In this document: piece after piece, positions 39,119 through 47,364 of the stretch
How positions within the stretch are numbered: position 1 is the stretch's first letter
Layout of the letters: each line of letters opens with the position of its first letter
Source: Planctomycetota bacterium
Lineage (GTDB): Bacteria > Planctomycetota > Phycisphaerae > UBA1845 > UTPLA1
Length of the DNA stretch: 64,000 nucleotides
NCBI GenBank assembly: GCA_003576905.1
Contig: QEVG01000016.1
Coordinates: 25,772-89,771, forward strand
Reading direction: 5' to 3'
Notes under the pieces: model-generated
What the model was told of the DNA's origin: nothing
The model's database searches: none
The model's input: only the letters and a program-made list of their open reading frames with translations
Made by a program: the position numbers and the translations under genes

Positions 39119-39317
39119 GTTTCACCTGTTCGTATCAGACTGGTTGCGGTTCCCGTGTATGCGAAATTCGAATCGATGCGTCGAGATTCGGAGCCCGCGG
39201 GCGAATCGAGCAGCGCTGGGCGGCTCGAACGACCGGGTTACTTCGGCGATTCTCGGAAGAATGCGACGGCTGCGGTCGCGCGCGGCGACGCCCGCCGTCA
39301 ACGGCGTGCGCTAGAAA

Positions 39318-39731
39318 TCAGACGATGGGAGGTGCATGCGCCCGGAAACAGGGCCGATGAAGGGACACCGCCCCGGCGGGCGTCCAGTCAACCACGTGCC
39401 CGCGCAGGCTCTGCCGGCCCGCGTCGGTCATCGTGCAACCGGCGAGGCACAGAGGCATCGCCGACGCCTGCGTATCGGCGGGCTTCGCGCCGGCCGCGAC
39501 AAATGAGGCCGAGCCGTCGCGCGTGCCCTGCGGCGCCTTTTCGGGCGTCCGTTCCGGTGTTGAAGAATCGGGCGATTCCGCGTGATGGGCCGCCTTCTGA
39601 CGGGCCATCTCCTCGGCCGCCCGCTGCTGGCACTCGGCGTGCGCGGCAAGGACGACCGGCCCGCTCGCCAGCGAAAAAGCCGCCGCGAGCGGCAAGACGG
39701 ATCGATAACCTGCCCGTGTCAGGATTTGCAT
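39318..39731 (-). CDS. Small exported Cys-containing protein, unknown (putative)
   Basis: 137 aa from the ATG at 39731. A plausible signal peptide (SVLPLAAAFSLASGPVVLAAHA, cleavage after AHA) is followed by a short charged helix, a Pro/Thr/Ser-rich stretch and a CLAGC pair near 108. No ribosome binding site is obvious, and the C-terminal half has little character, so the frame is not certain. If real it is a secreted protein of the same orientation as the cysteine-rich genes upstream and as secDF downstream. No family recognised. Confidence 0.4.
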   Translation of the reverse strand: MQILTRAGYRSVLPLAAAFSLASGPVVLAAHAECQQRAAEEMARQKAAHHAESPDSSTPERTPEKAPQGTRDGSASFVAAGAKPADTQASAMPLCLAGCTMTDAGRQSLRGHVVDWTPAGAVSLHRPCFRAHAPPIV

Positions 39732-40048
39732 AGCCGAGTCACTATACCTGTGACCTGGTGACGAATCAACCACGGCTCAGGGGTACAGAAACCTCGGCTC
39801 GCCAGACGGTTGGAACGACGAAACGCCCCGATAACCCATGCGAAACCGCCGCAGCCTGTACGAGCGAGCCGCTCGGGAAACCATGATCCATACCGGCATG
39901 CGGCGCGATTGGAGCCGCCGGAAGCGCCCGCCTGCATGAGCGGAGCGACTCTGAGATGAAATGAGAGCGCGGGTGTCCCGCCCGCCGACCCTTCACGGGA
40001 TGCACGCTCCCCCGGTGCAGACTTCGTCAAACTCCGCGAAGCACGACA
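39732..40048. other. Intergenic region with no recognised feature
   Basis: 317 nt between two minus-strand genes. A TATAGT on the minus strand near 39747-39752 may be a -10 for the small gene at 39731, but its -35 is not clear. No hairpin with a T-tract, RNA gene or additional ORF with a ribosome binding site was found. Confidence 0.4.
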
Positions 40049-40801
40049 TCAGCGATCGACCCGCTCTGACACTTCCTCGACGATGACGACGCCGGTGGCG
40101 CGAATCCGCGAACACGAACTGCACGTGCAGTTGCTGAAGGTCTCAAAACACCTGCACGTGCACGAACATGTATATCCCGGATCACAGTTCTTCGATGCGC
40201 TGCAACTGCTCCCGGAGGGTCCATCGCACTCACACTGACACGTGGCTCCCTGGCCGGCCTGCCTGACGGGCGGTTCATTCGCGCCGCCGCCCTCCGCAAC
40301 TACCTCCGCATGCGAGAAATCAAAGCGAGCCGAAAACGCCTGCTTTGCGCCGTCCACTCCCAAATCCAATTGGCCGGACTCAGCGTCGTAATCAATGTCA
40401 AGATAACCGACGATGTGAAAGGCCGCGGAGCACAACGCCGGCTGCGCAACCGGCGCCGGAATGAATTGATGCACGATAGACCCCGTCGCCGGCGGCTGCT
40501 TCCGGAACGAGACGCTTCCATCCTGCTCGTAGAGTGCCATTCCACTGGCTTCAGCCCGGAAGGCCATCGTCTGTCTATCGCCGATCTCGACCAGCACCAG
40601 GCCATCCGCGCGAATCCAGACGACACCAAGTCCCATGTAGGGCAGGTCCAGGTCACCAACCAGCGCGGAGGCCGGCGGAGCGGCCGCGGCCGATGCCGCC
40701 GCGGCGGGCGGCTGCGCGACCACCGCGAAGTATGTGACGCACGCCAGCGCACCTAGAGTTAATCCCAATGCGACACTGCGAAGCCCGCGTACGCGTTGCA
40801 T
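40049..40801 (-). CDS. Exported protein with cysteine-rich C-terminal domain (12 Cys)
   Basis: 250 aa from the ATG at 40801, with AAGGAGG 6 nt upstream. Signal peptide or membrane anchor (SVALGLTLGALACVTYFAVV, about 9-28). Central part (about 45-180) is strand-rich (ALVGDLDLPYMGLGVVWIRA, SAAFHIVGYLDIDYDAESG). The end holds twelve cysteines within about 45 residues, in C-x-C runs such as CQCEC, CSCTCRC and CTCSSC, after a linker. An even number of Cys in an exported protein suggests disulfide bonds. No named family recognised. Last of the run of genes containing the MauE-like gene, though 334 nt separate it from the pseudopilin upstream. Confidence 0.75.
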   Translation of the reverse strand: MQRVRGLRSVALGLTLGALACVTYFAVVAQPPAAAASAAAAPPASALVGDLDLPYMGLGVVWIRADGLVLVEIGDRQTMAFRAEASGMALYEQDGSVSFRKQPPATGSIVHQFIPAPVAQPALCSAAFHIVGYLDIDYDAESGQLDLGVDGAKQAFSARFDFSHAEVVAEGGGANEPPVRQAGQGATCQCECDGPSGSSCSASKNCDPGYTCSCTCRCFETFSNCTCSSCSRIRATGVVIVEEVSERVDR

Positions 40802-41135
40802 GAGAATCCTCCTTGAGTCACGATCGTGGTCCGCCCTCGGGACGACTCTGCGTTCCCGCCGGCGTGCCACCGTTCTGTCTTTCATGCTTTCATATTAGGT
40901 CGGCCTTGGCCGCGACTACCGGCCGGTACGGCAAACGATATCCTCCCTCCAGAAGAAAATGTCTGACAGCGTTCTTCCTGTACCCGCCACTCCCATGCCA
41001 ACGCGCCGTTCGACTTTCGAACTCGCTTCATCGAATGCCTCGTACCCGCGCCCCTTACAGTCTGAAAGATAAATCGTTTCCGGCGCACGGGTGCGCGCGA
41101 CAGCGGGGGCCGCCGTGCAGGGCCTTTTTCATTCG
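40802..41135. other. Intergenic region between pseudopilin and Cys-rich gene
   Basis: 334 nt. Given its size it could hold a separate promoter for the gene at 40801, but no consensus pair was found. The GC-rich 41095-41120 segment can fold only imperfectly. Nothing else is visible. Confidence 0.35.
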
Positions 41136-42044
41136 TCAGGGCGCCGCGCGCCACCCATCGCCGCGAAGGTACCGTGTATCAAAGTCGCGATACTCGCTAT
41201 GCCCGTCGAGAAACATGCCCACATGCGTCGATGGCCTTCCATGCCAGCCAATGCCGCGCACGCCGGGGGCATCTCTCCCGGGCAACAGGCCGGCGACGTT
41301 CAGAAGCTGATCGAGATGATTCTCGGCCGCCCATAGAAACTCCGATGCGCGCCCGCCCATTTGCGAAGTCAGCATGTGCGGGCCGAAATACATCAGCCTC
41401 GCGTCGTCTCGCCGCAGTTCAGGCTCAACGCCGGCATAGGCCCGCAGCCAGTGCCAGTTGATGCTGTAGCTGTTGCCGAATTCTTTCCAGTTGGAGCCCT
41501 GGCGATCCGGAATCGGACTTGCTGTTCCGGCGTGCAGGGATGGATTGGCCACGCTTGAGTCGGAGGGACAGACAAAGGTCCGGACTACCGCATACCCGCG
41601 CGCTCCCGGATCCGTATACCTCGTGAGCGGACGCAGCTCGGTCGGCGTCAATTGCGAATCGACGACGCGCTCCCGGATATCCGGCAGCATTCCGCCCCAG
41701 CTGAACGTCGTGAATCCCGACGCGCCCGGAACCGGCCGAAACCCCTCGCCCTCGCTGATCTCGTGGACATAGAACCAGGGCAGATTGCGCTCCTCGGAGT
41801 AGTACATGCTCATCGCAGCACCGAGGCCCCGACCGTTCGCAAGGCAGGCCGCTGCCCGACCACGTTCACGTGCCTGCCCCAGGACGGGCACGAGAATCCC
41901 CGTCAGCAGTGAAATCATCCCAATCGCGACGAGAAGCTCCAGCAGTGTGCCGCCACGGCGCGGAGCGGAAATCGGCGTGGAATGTCCGTGACGGCCGGAA
42001 TCGAGGTCCGCCACGTTACGTCGGGAGTATCGTTGGTGTTTCAT
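41136..42044 (-). CDS. Pseudopilin-like protein, paralogue of 31292-32140, altered prepilin site
   Basis: 302 aa, ATG with AAGGG 6 nt upstream. A 30-residue basic leader is followed by RRGGTLLELLVAIGMISLL, the prepilin helix: it keeps the G, the T-L-x-E-L-L core and Glu5, but the Phe at +1 is replaced by G or T. Globular part shares VVRTFVCPSDSS, NSYSINWHWLRAY and MFLDGHSEYRDFDTRY with the pseudopilin at 31292. Its start overlaps the end of the MauE-like gene by 29 nt, so they are in one transcript. Likely a pseudopilin for a secretion platform, possibly with noncanonical processing. Confidence 0.8.
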   Translation of the reverse strand: MKHQRYSRRNVADLDSGRHGHSTPISAPRRGGTLLELLVAIGMISLLTGILVPVLGQARERGRAAACLANGRGLGAAMSMYYSEERNLPWFYVHEISEGEGFRPVPGASGFTTFSWGGMLPDIRERVVDSQLTPTELRPLTRYTDPGARGYAVVRTFVCPSDSSVANPSLHAGTASPIPDRQGSNWKEFGNSYSINWHWLRAYAGVEPELRRDDARLMYFGPHMLTSQMGGRASEFLWAAENHLDQLLNVAGLLPGRDAPGVRGIGWHGRPSTHVGMFLDGHSEYRDFDTRYLRGDGWRAAP

Positions 42045-42552
42045 GCGACGCCCTTAAGGATCGCGCCTTCCCCGCCTTGTCCCCTTGACGCTGTGTCGAT
42101 CGAAGCGACGCCAGGTGAATCAAGAGCGTCAGCGCAAGCACAAGATTGACGTCGAGCTGGCTCCGAAGGCTTCGCCCCCCCCACGGCGCCTGCAACGAGC
42201 CGAAACAGCCGCATGTCCAGTCCGACTGAGGATGCATCTCGGCGATCGAGACGAGCAGCCCCGCCAGCAAGGCAACAAGCCCCAGGCTGATCCAGCCGGG
42301 CAGTGAAGAGCGGCCGCAATCGAACGCCAGCCACCCGGCGACGAACAATTCCGCGACGGCGAACATTGGCACGATCAGCCGAGCGGCCGCCACGGGAAGA
42401 TTCAGGCCCTTTGTCACAAAGGCAATGGCGTCGGTCGGATCATCCAGCTTCGCGATTCCGGCGAGAATAAAAACCGCCGATACAAACAAGCCGGTAATTA
42501 CCGAGAGGGTCCTGCACGACATCCTGAGACGCCCCATGACTGAATCCGCCAT
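42016..42552 (-). CDS. MauE/DoxX-like redox-associated membrane protein
   Basis: 178 aa, ATG with AGGGTG 5 nt upstream. Four predicted membrane helices (LSVITGLFVSAVFILAGIAK; VPMFAVAELFVAGWLAF; ISLGLVALLAGLLVSIAEM; VLALTLLIHLASL). The motif CGCFG after helix three is typical of the MauE branch of the DoxX superfamily; MauE is required, with the thiol-disulfide protein MauD, for maturation of the disulfide-rich methylamine dehydrogenase small subunit. No amine dehydrogenase gene is present here, but two Cys-rich exported proteins are in the same gene run, so a role in disulfide chemistry for those is a reasonable inference. Confidence 0.75.
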   Translation of the reverse strand: MADSVMGRLRMSCRTLSVITGLFVSAVFILAGIAKLDDPTDAIAFVTKGLNLPVAAARLIVPMFAVAELFVAGWLAFDCGRSSLPGWISLGLVALLAGLLVSIAEMHPQSDWTCGCFGSLQAPWGGRSLRSQLDVNLVLALTLLIHLASLRSTQRQGDKAGKARSLRASHETPTILPT

Positions 42553-42593
42553 TCACCCTGCTTCCGCAGGCCTTCCGGACCGATCCGTCGCGC

Positions 42594-43454
42594 TCAAATG
42601 GGCCAGTAAAGCCGCTCGTCCGTCTGCATGAACGCATCCTGAAACGTCCAATGGCCTGCCTTCGGGTCCCAGGCGAAACCAAGATAGACGGGCACATAGT
42701 GGGCCACTTCGTTCCGCACGACCAGATTCACGCTGACGCGCAGTACTCGGCCGTCCCGCGCAATGAGTTCCTCCGTTGATATGGGAGGCAGCGTCACCCG
42801 CACGAACGAGGTTGACGCCTCGTTGGCCCATTGTTCGCTCCAGGTGGCGTCATGCTCCCATCGCTCGTCCCCATGACCCGCCCATTCGCTCAGGCTGAAT
42901 ACCACGCCGCCGGCCCCCCCGATCGACGCCCGGGTGCACCGAGGAGTAATCGCATCGGCGCCCCCCCAGAATTCGCGCAGAAGCCGGGCTGCCGTCGATG
43001 AATCGTCGAAACTGCTGCCCGACATCAGCCTGAAGCTGGCGCGTAGGTGCTGATCCGTCCCCGGCGTCGGCCGCAGCTTCCTCAAGGGCTGAATCCGCTC
43101 CAGGTATGTGTCCGCGTCCGGCGCGCCGAGCGCGTAAAGGACCTGAGCCAATGCGGTCGTGAGCGCACCGCGCTGCTCGCCGCTTAATCGCGCAAGAAGC
43201 CCAGAGCCGCTCACCGCGGCCCGAACCCGGTCCTCGACCCTGGCCGCCTCGGACAACTCCACGTACGACAGCGCCTTCCACGCCGGAAGCCGCGCCTTTT
43301 CCCAGCGAACCACCGCCTCGCGCCGGCCCCGGAGTTGTTCGAGCTGCGCGGGTCGGGCGCGTCCGTGGTAGTACGCAAAAACCGCTGCGAACAGCGCCAC
43401 CGGTACAAGGCAGTATCGCCAACGTGCCCGCCGTGCCGAAAGTGCCTGTGCCAT
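42594..43454 (-). CDS. Membrane-anchored periplasmic protein, unknown
   Basis: 286 aa. A single N-terminal anchor (YCLVPVALFAAVFAYYHG, about 14-31), then an Arg-rich helix and an alpha/beta domain with a Trp-rich central segment (SLSEWAGHGDERWEHDATW) and a strand-rich end. No Cys after the anchor, so not itself a disulfide protein. No family recognised. It is second in the run, 72 nt after the Cys-rich peptide gene and 42 nt before the MauE-like gene. Confidence 0.65.
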   Translation of the reverse strand: MAQALSARRARWRYCLVPVALFAAVFAYYHGRARPAQLEQLRGRREAVVRWEKARLPAWKALSYVELSEAARVEDRVRAAVSGSGLLARLSGEQRGALTTALAQVLYALGAPDADTYLERIQPLRKLRPTPGTDQHLRASFRLMSGSSFDDSSTAARLLREFWGGADAITPRCTRASIGGAGGVVFSLSEWAGHGDERWEHDATWSEQWANEASTSFVRVTLPPISTEELIARDGRVLRVSVNLVVRNEVAHYVPVYLGFAWDPKAGHWTFQDAFMQTDERLYWPI

Positions 43455-43525
43455 GTCATTGGCCCCAATCGCCTGAACGGCCCCCAGTGCCTGCCGTCTG
43501 CGCCGGCCGCCGAACCCCGTGCAAA

Positions 43526-43783
43526 TCAGCCGCCGCCGGGATCAGGCGCGCTCGAATAGCCCTCCTTCTTGTAACACGTCGTGCCGTCGCAGCATTTCGA
43601 ACAGTTCACGCCCATCGTGATGGAGCCGGGGCACCCCCCGCCGCTCTCACAGGTGAGCGTTGTCGAGTTTCCCGGACACCCGTCGCAATCGGAACTCCGA
43701 ATGGGGATTATCGTCGCGATTGCCTGCGTACCCAGATAGCCGCCCAGGAACATCGTGGTAAAAAGGAATCCGATTCGACGCAT
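43526..43783 (-). CDS. Small exported cysteine-rich peptide (8 Cys)
   Basis: 85 aa from the ATG at 43783, chosen for AAAGGAGG 8 nt upstream. Signal peptide MRRIGFLFTTMFLGGYLGTQ ending with AIA, giving a mature chain of about 60 residues. This has eight Cys: CDGC, one in TLTC, one in GGGC, then NC, KCC and TTC, and ends in an Asp/Pro/Gly tail. The spacing is like a small disulfide-knotted secreted peptide. No family recognised. It is first in the run that contains the MauE-like and pseudopilin genes. Confidence 0.7.
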   Translation of the reverse strand: MRRIGFLFTTMFLGGYLGTQAIATIIPIRSSDCDGCPGNSTTLTCESGGGCPGSITMGVNCSKCCDGTTCYKKEGYSSAPDPGGG

Positions 43784-44101
43784 CGACGTTCCTCCTTTCA
43801 TCGGTCTTCTGCCGGCAAGACGTGCACCGGCCACCGACCCTTGACTTGCCGGCCGTCATTGTGCCATGAGTGCCTCACGCATGTCAAACGATGGATACGC
43901 AGGGCGCTCTCACAACACGCAATGGATTATTCGAATCATCATGGCCCGGAGTGCCTTCCCGGCTGTCGATAACGACAGGTCTGCGCGGTTTCAAGGCGCC
44001 CCGCGGATCGGCCCGCCCACGGATCTTCGGCTTTCCAGACTCCGTTTGTCCGCCGAATCGCCCCGGCCCGACGCCGGATCAGGGCCGGCACAACGCCATC
44101 C
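43784..44101. other. Intergenic region upstream of the Cys-rich peptide gene
   Basis: 318 nt. An inverted repeat CCGGCCC (44063-44069) / GGGCCGG (44082-44088) lies just beyond the UbiA-family stop, with no T-tract, and may mark that transcript's 3' end. The promoter for the Cys-rich run must lie here; an AT-rich patch on the minus strand near 43918-43945 is the best candidate, but has no consensus pair. Confidence 0.4.
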
Positions 44102-44992
44102 CTATGACACCAGCACGTCCACCGATCCCAGCGTCCCCAACATCAGGCTCACGCACCCGTTGATGGTGAAGAACGCGAGGTTGACCCGCGACAGGTCGTC
44201 GGCCCGGACGACGGCCTGCTCGGCCGCAAGCAGCACGGCGGTCAGCGCCACCCCCGCCCAGTAGAAAAGCCCCATCTCCGCCCGCACGCCCACGGCCCCC
44301 AGCAGCAGGATCGTCCCGAAGTGACACATGCGAGACACTCCAAGCGCCCCTGGCACGCCGAGCCGCGCCGGCGCCGAAAAAAGCCCCTCGCGCCGGTCCA
44401 CATCCACGTCCTGGCATGAATAAATGATGTCGAATCCGGCGATCCACAGCGCCACCGCCGCGCACAGCAGCACCGCCGAAAAACCCAGCGACGCCGGATC
44501 GACGGCGATCCACGCCGCCACCGGGGCAAACGCGATGACCGCCCCGAGAATAAAATGGGCCAGCGCCGTGAAACGCTTCGCATACGAGTACCCCGCCAGC
44601 GCGCCCAGCGTTGGCGCCGAAAGCGCCAGCGGCCACCAGTTTCCGAAGCAGGCTCCAAATCCCCCGCACCCCACCAGAAACACCCCGGCCGATGCCCCCG
44701 CGAACGCCCACGCCGATGATACCGTGACGCGCCCCGCCGGAATCGGCCGACCCATGGTACGCGGATTCCGAGCGTCAAGGACCGCGTCCAGGATCCGGTT
44801 CATCGTCATCGCGAAGCTCCTTGCCGCCACCATGCACAGCACGATCAGACCCAACCTCCCCCAGCCGGGCGTACCACCCTCCATGTGACGGGCCGCCAGA
44901 AACGCCGCGAACACCGCGAACGGCAGCGCGAACACCGAGTGGGAGAACTTTACCATCTCTCCCCACGTTTGAATGCTGCGAATCAAGCCCAT
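44102..44992 (-). CDS. UbiA-family polyprenyltransferase, MqnP/UbiA-like
   Basis: 296 aa, eight to nine membrane helices. Attaches a prenyl chain to an aromatic ring in quinone synthesis. First Asp-rich motif is NRILDAVLDARNPRT followed by GRPIPAGRVT, and the second is SCQDVDVDRREGLFS. The N-R-x-x-D form of the first motif (in place of N-D-x-x-D) is usual in the UbiA-like enzymes of the futalosine menaquinone pathway (MqnP) and some UbiA homologues. No other quinone gene is adjacent, so the exact acceptor is not determined. Confidence 0.82.
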   Translation of the reverse strand: MGLIRSIQTWGEMVKFSHSVFALPFAVFAAFLAARHMEGGTPGWGRLGLIVLCMVAARSFAMTMNRILDAVLDARNPRTMGRPIPAGRVTVSSAWAFAGASAGVFLVGCGGFGACFGNWWPLALSAPTLGALAGYSYAKRFTALAHFILGAVIAFAPVAAWIAVDPASLGFSAVLLCAAVALWIAGFDIIYSCQDVDVDRREGLFSAPARLGVPGALGVSRMCHFGTILLLGAVGVRAEMGLFYWAGVALTAVLLAAEQAVVRADDLSRVNLAFFTINGCVSLMLGTLGSVDVLVS

Positions 44993-45086
44993 GCAGATGC
45001 TCTCGACGCCCGGCAGGTACCGAGGCGCTTTCCTTGAGGTCGAAATGATAGGGTGGATTCAATCGGCGTGGCAGGGTGACCCGGTT

Positions 45087-45704
45087 TCAGACCTTTCCGG
45101 AGTCGTCATCGGGGATAAGATCATCCTCGGAGATCTCTTCCAGATTATCGATTTCCTCAACGTCGCCGACCTCGTCGATGTCCTCGATCACGCCGGAGTC
45201 GCTGATCTCGTCAATGTCGAAATCGCTCAAGTCCTCCGAATCAAGCTCTTCGAGATTGTCGATATCGAAATCGTCATCCGCCGCGGGCTTCGCCGGCGCA
45301 GGCGGTACAACGCGCGTCGCCGCCTCCGGGGGCGCGGCCTTCGCCGCCGAAGGTCTCGGCGCGGCGGCGGCGGCCGTGGCGGGTGCATTCGGCGGACTTA
45401 TCTTTTCCGGCTTCCCGTCCACCTGAACAGTGAATTGCACCGGTCCCACGCGCATCTGGTCGCCGGCCTTGAGTGACGCCTCGGTCACCTTTTGATCGTT
45501 GACATACGTGCCGTTGCTGCTGCCCAGATCGCGAACGAGGATCTTCCCCCCCTGCACGCGGACTTCGCAATGCGCGCGGGACACCTCACCGAGTGGAATC
45601 CGAATATCCGCCTCCGGCTTGCGCCCGATGATCAGGGGCGTCGACCCCAGGGCGAAATCCTTGCGGGCGCCCTTCCGGCTGAACGTAATCAGGTTCACCA
45701 TCAT
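45087..45704 (-). CDS. FHA domain protein with acidic tail
   Basis: 205 aa. N-terminal forkhead-associated domain (about 1-98), which binds phosphothreonine: LIIGRKPEADIRIPLGEVSR, HCEV and DLGSSNGTYVND are the core FHA residues (Gly-Arg, Ser-Arg-x-His, Asn-Gly). An Ala/Pro-rich linker follows, then a strongly acidic Asp/Glu/Ile repeat tail (about 140-205) such as EELDSEDLSDFDIDEI. Such proteins act with Ser/Thr kinases, of which none is in the window. The acidic tail suggests a charge-based partner. Confidence 0.88.
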   Translation of the reverse strand: MMVNLITFSRKGARKDFALGSTPLIIGRKPEADIRIPLGEVSRAHCEVRVQGGKILVRDLGSSNGTYVNDQKVTEASLKAGDQMRVGPVQFTVQVDGKPEKISPPNAPATAAAAAPRPSAAKAAPPEAATRVVPPAPAKPAADDDFDIDNLEELDSEDLSDFDIDEISDSGVIEDIDEVGDVEEIDNLEEISEDDLIPDDDSGKV

Positions 45705-45867
45705 GTAAGCTTTCAGACTGTCGCGAAGTCGGGGACATCCGGACTATCGTGGCTCGCGGGCGACCGGGCATCCAGAAGCTTTCGGGACACTTCAATGTAC
45801 CCCTTCCGCGGCCCTGCTTCAAGACGATTCGCCCCATGCTACCTCTTTCGCCGCAAGGTCTTGTAAC

Positions 45868-47142
45868 ATGTGGACCATGAATGTCGCCCGTTGCGATCAC
45901 TCTCCCGGCAGGCCCGCCATCGGCTGGTACTTTCACCTGCCCTTCTGCACGACCAAGTGCGGGTACTGCGACTTCTATTCGCTGCCAACTATACCGGCAT
46001 TGACCGACGGCCTGACCCACGCCCTGTTAGCGGAGCTATCACTCCGGGATCCCGGACGTCCCGTCGAGACAATCTTCGTGGGCGGAGGCACTCCCACCGT
46101 CCTGCCCGCCGAAGCCCTCGGCACGATCCTTCGGCGAATCGCCCGCCGGGCGGGCCAGGTCGCCGAATTCACCGTCGAGGCCAATCCATCCAGTACCGAC
46201 GAGCTCAAGCTGGACCTGCTACGCGGCTGCGGCGTAAACCGCGTTTCTTTTGGGGCCCAGTCCTTCGACCCCGCCGAACTCGCCGTCCTGGAACGGATTC
46301 ACGATCCGCGCCACATCTTTGAAAGCGTCGCCGCCGCCCGCGCCGCCGGATTCAACAACATCAACCTCGACCTGATCTACGCCATCCCCGGCCAGACCGT
46401 CGAATCCTGGAGGAACACGCTCCGCCGGGCGATCGACCTCGGCGCCGAACATCTCTCCTGCTATGCCCTCATGTACGAGCCGGGCACGTCGCTGACACGC
46501 CTGCGGCACCAGGGCCGGGTCATCCCCAGCGAGGAGAACACCGAAGCCGAGATGTTCGACTGCACCATCGACATCCTCACCGCCGCCGGCTTCGAGCACT
46601 ACGAAATCAGCAACTTCGCCCGGCCGGGCCGCCGCTGCCGCGCCAACATCATCTACTGGGAAAACCGCGAGTACCTCGGCATCGGCCCCTCGGCCGTGTC
46701 CTACCTCGACGGGGTCCGCCGCAGGAACGTGCCCGATGTCCGAAGATACGTGGAGGCGATGACGAGTGACGAAACCCCGACGCGCACAAGCTCGATCACC
46801 ACACCCCCGCAGGGCACAAGCCGGAGCCTACTGCCGTCGCTGCAGTCTGACCCGTGCGCCGCCATCATCCACGAACAGGAACAGCTCTCCCCCATCGAAC
46901 GCGCCGGAGAAACGGCCGTCCAGATGCTCCGCCTCACCGACGGCGTCAGCTATGACCGGTTCCGAACGATCACCGGACACGACGCCGCAGCCCTCTTCGC
47001 GGACCGCGCCGCCGAGTTCGCGCGCCTTGGACTCCTGAATGCCGACAACCGCGGCTTCCGCCTCACCCGCCGCGGCCTGCTCGTCGCAAACCGCGTCATG
47101 CAGGAGTTCCTCGCCGACGTCCCGACACGACAATCCTCATAA
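45868..47142 (+). CDS. hemW: HemW-like radical SAM protein (coproporphyrinogen oxidase family)
   Basis: 424 aa (ATG at 45868; a second ATG at 45877 also possible). Radical SAM motif CTTKCGYCDFY (Cys-x3-Cys-x2-Cys), GGGTPT, SFGAQSFDPAEL and the HemW-type ISNFARPG with a C-terminal winged-helix-like domain. In HemW-type proteins the family binds heme and passes it to apoproteins rather than oxidising coproporphyrinogen; the extra Cys of genuine HemN (C-x3-C-x2-C-x-C) is Phe here (CDFY), in line with HemW. A Thr/Ser/Pro-rich segment of about 45 residues (about 297-345) interrupts the region after YLDGVR. Confidence 0.85.
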   Translation: MWTMNVARCDHSPGRPAIGWYFHLPFCTTKCGYCDFYSLPTIPALTDGLTHALLAELSLRDPGRPVETIFVGGGTPTVLPAEALGTILRRIARRAGQVAEFTVEANPSSTDELKLDLLRGCGVNRVSFGAQSFDPAELAVLERIHDPRHIFESVAAARAAGFNNINLDLIYAIPGQTVESWRNTLRRAIDLGAEHLSCYALMYEPGTSLTRLRHQGRVIPSEENTEAEMFDCTIDILTAAGFEHYEISNFARPGRRCRANIIYWENREYLGIGPSAVSYLDGVRRRNVPDVRRYVEAMTSDETPTRTSSITTPPQGTSRSLLPSLQSDPCAAIIHEQEQLSPIERAGETAVQMLRLTDGVSYDRFRTITGHDAAALFADRAAEFARLGLLNADNRGFRLTRRGLLVANRVMQEFLADVPTRQSS

Positions 47143-47168
47143 ACCCGCCCAACGCCCTTCGCGCGATA

Positions 47169-47263
47169 CGGGAGCGGATGGGAATCGAACCCACCAGACG
47201 ACGCGAAGCGCCGCCTCAACGGCTTTGAAGACCGAGGGGCCCACCAGGAACCCGGACGCTCCC
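47169..47263 (-). tRNA. selC: tRNA-Sec (anticodon UCA)
   Basis: 95 nt, longer than any ordinary tRNA. Minus-strand acceptor GGGAGCG (47263-47257) pairs with CGCTCCC (47176-47170), with G as discriminator base (47169). The anticodon arm CGGTCTTCAAAGCCG carries TCA at 47228-47226. A long extra arm (GGCGGCG, then a CTT/CG loop and CGTCGTC) follows, and the T arm GGTGGGTTCGATTCCCATC is typical. CCA is not encoded. This tRNA inserts selenocysteine at UGA; it implies that selA, selB and selD and at least one selenoprotein exist elsewhere. It lies in the gap between hemW (convergent) and the GT39-like gene. Confidence 0.9.
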
Positions 47264-47364
47264 ATCGCTGATGATATCCGCAAGGCCCCGATCGGCCACC
47301 CTTCGCCCGAATTCGCGGCTCACGCCCGGGCGCACGCAGGCGCGCATCTGCCCGATCCGGCGCA

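Noticed and set aside
36788..39733. 981-codon open frame on the plus strand opposite secDF
   Set aside because: It mirrors secDF codon phase in a GC-rich region. The product is Arg/His-rich without domains, and secDF is unmistakable on the other strand.
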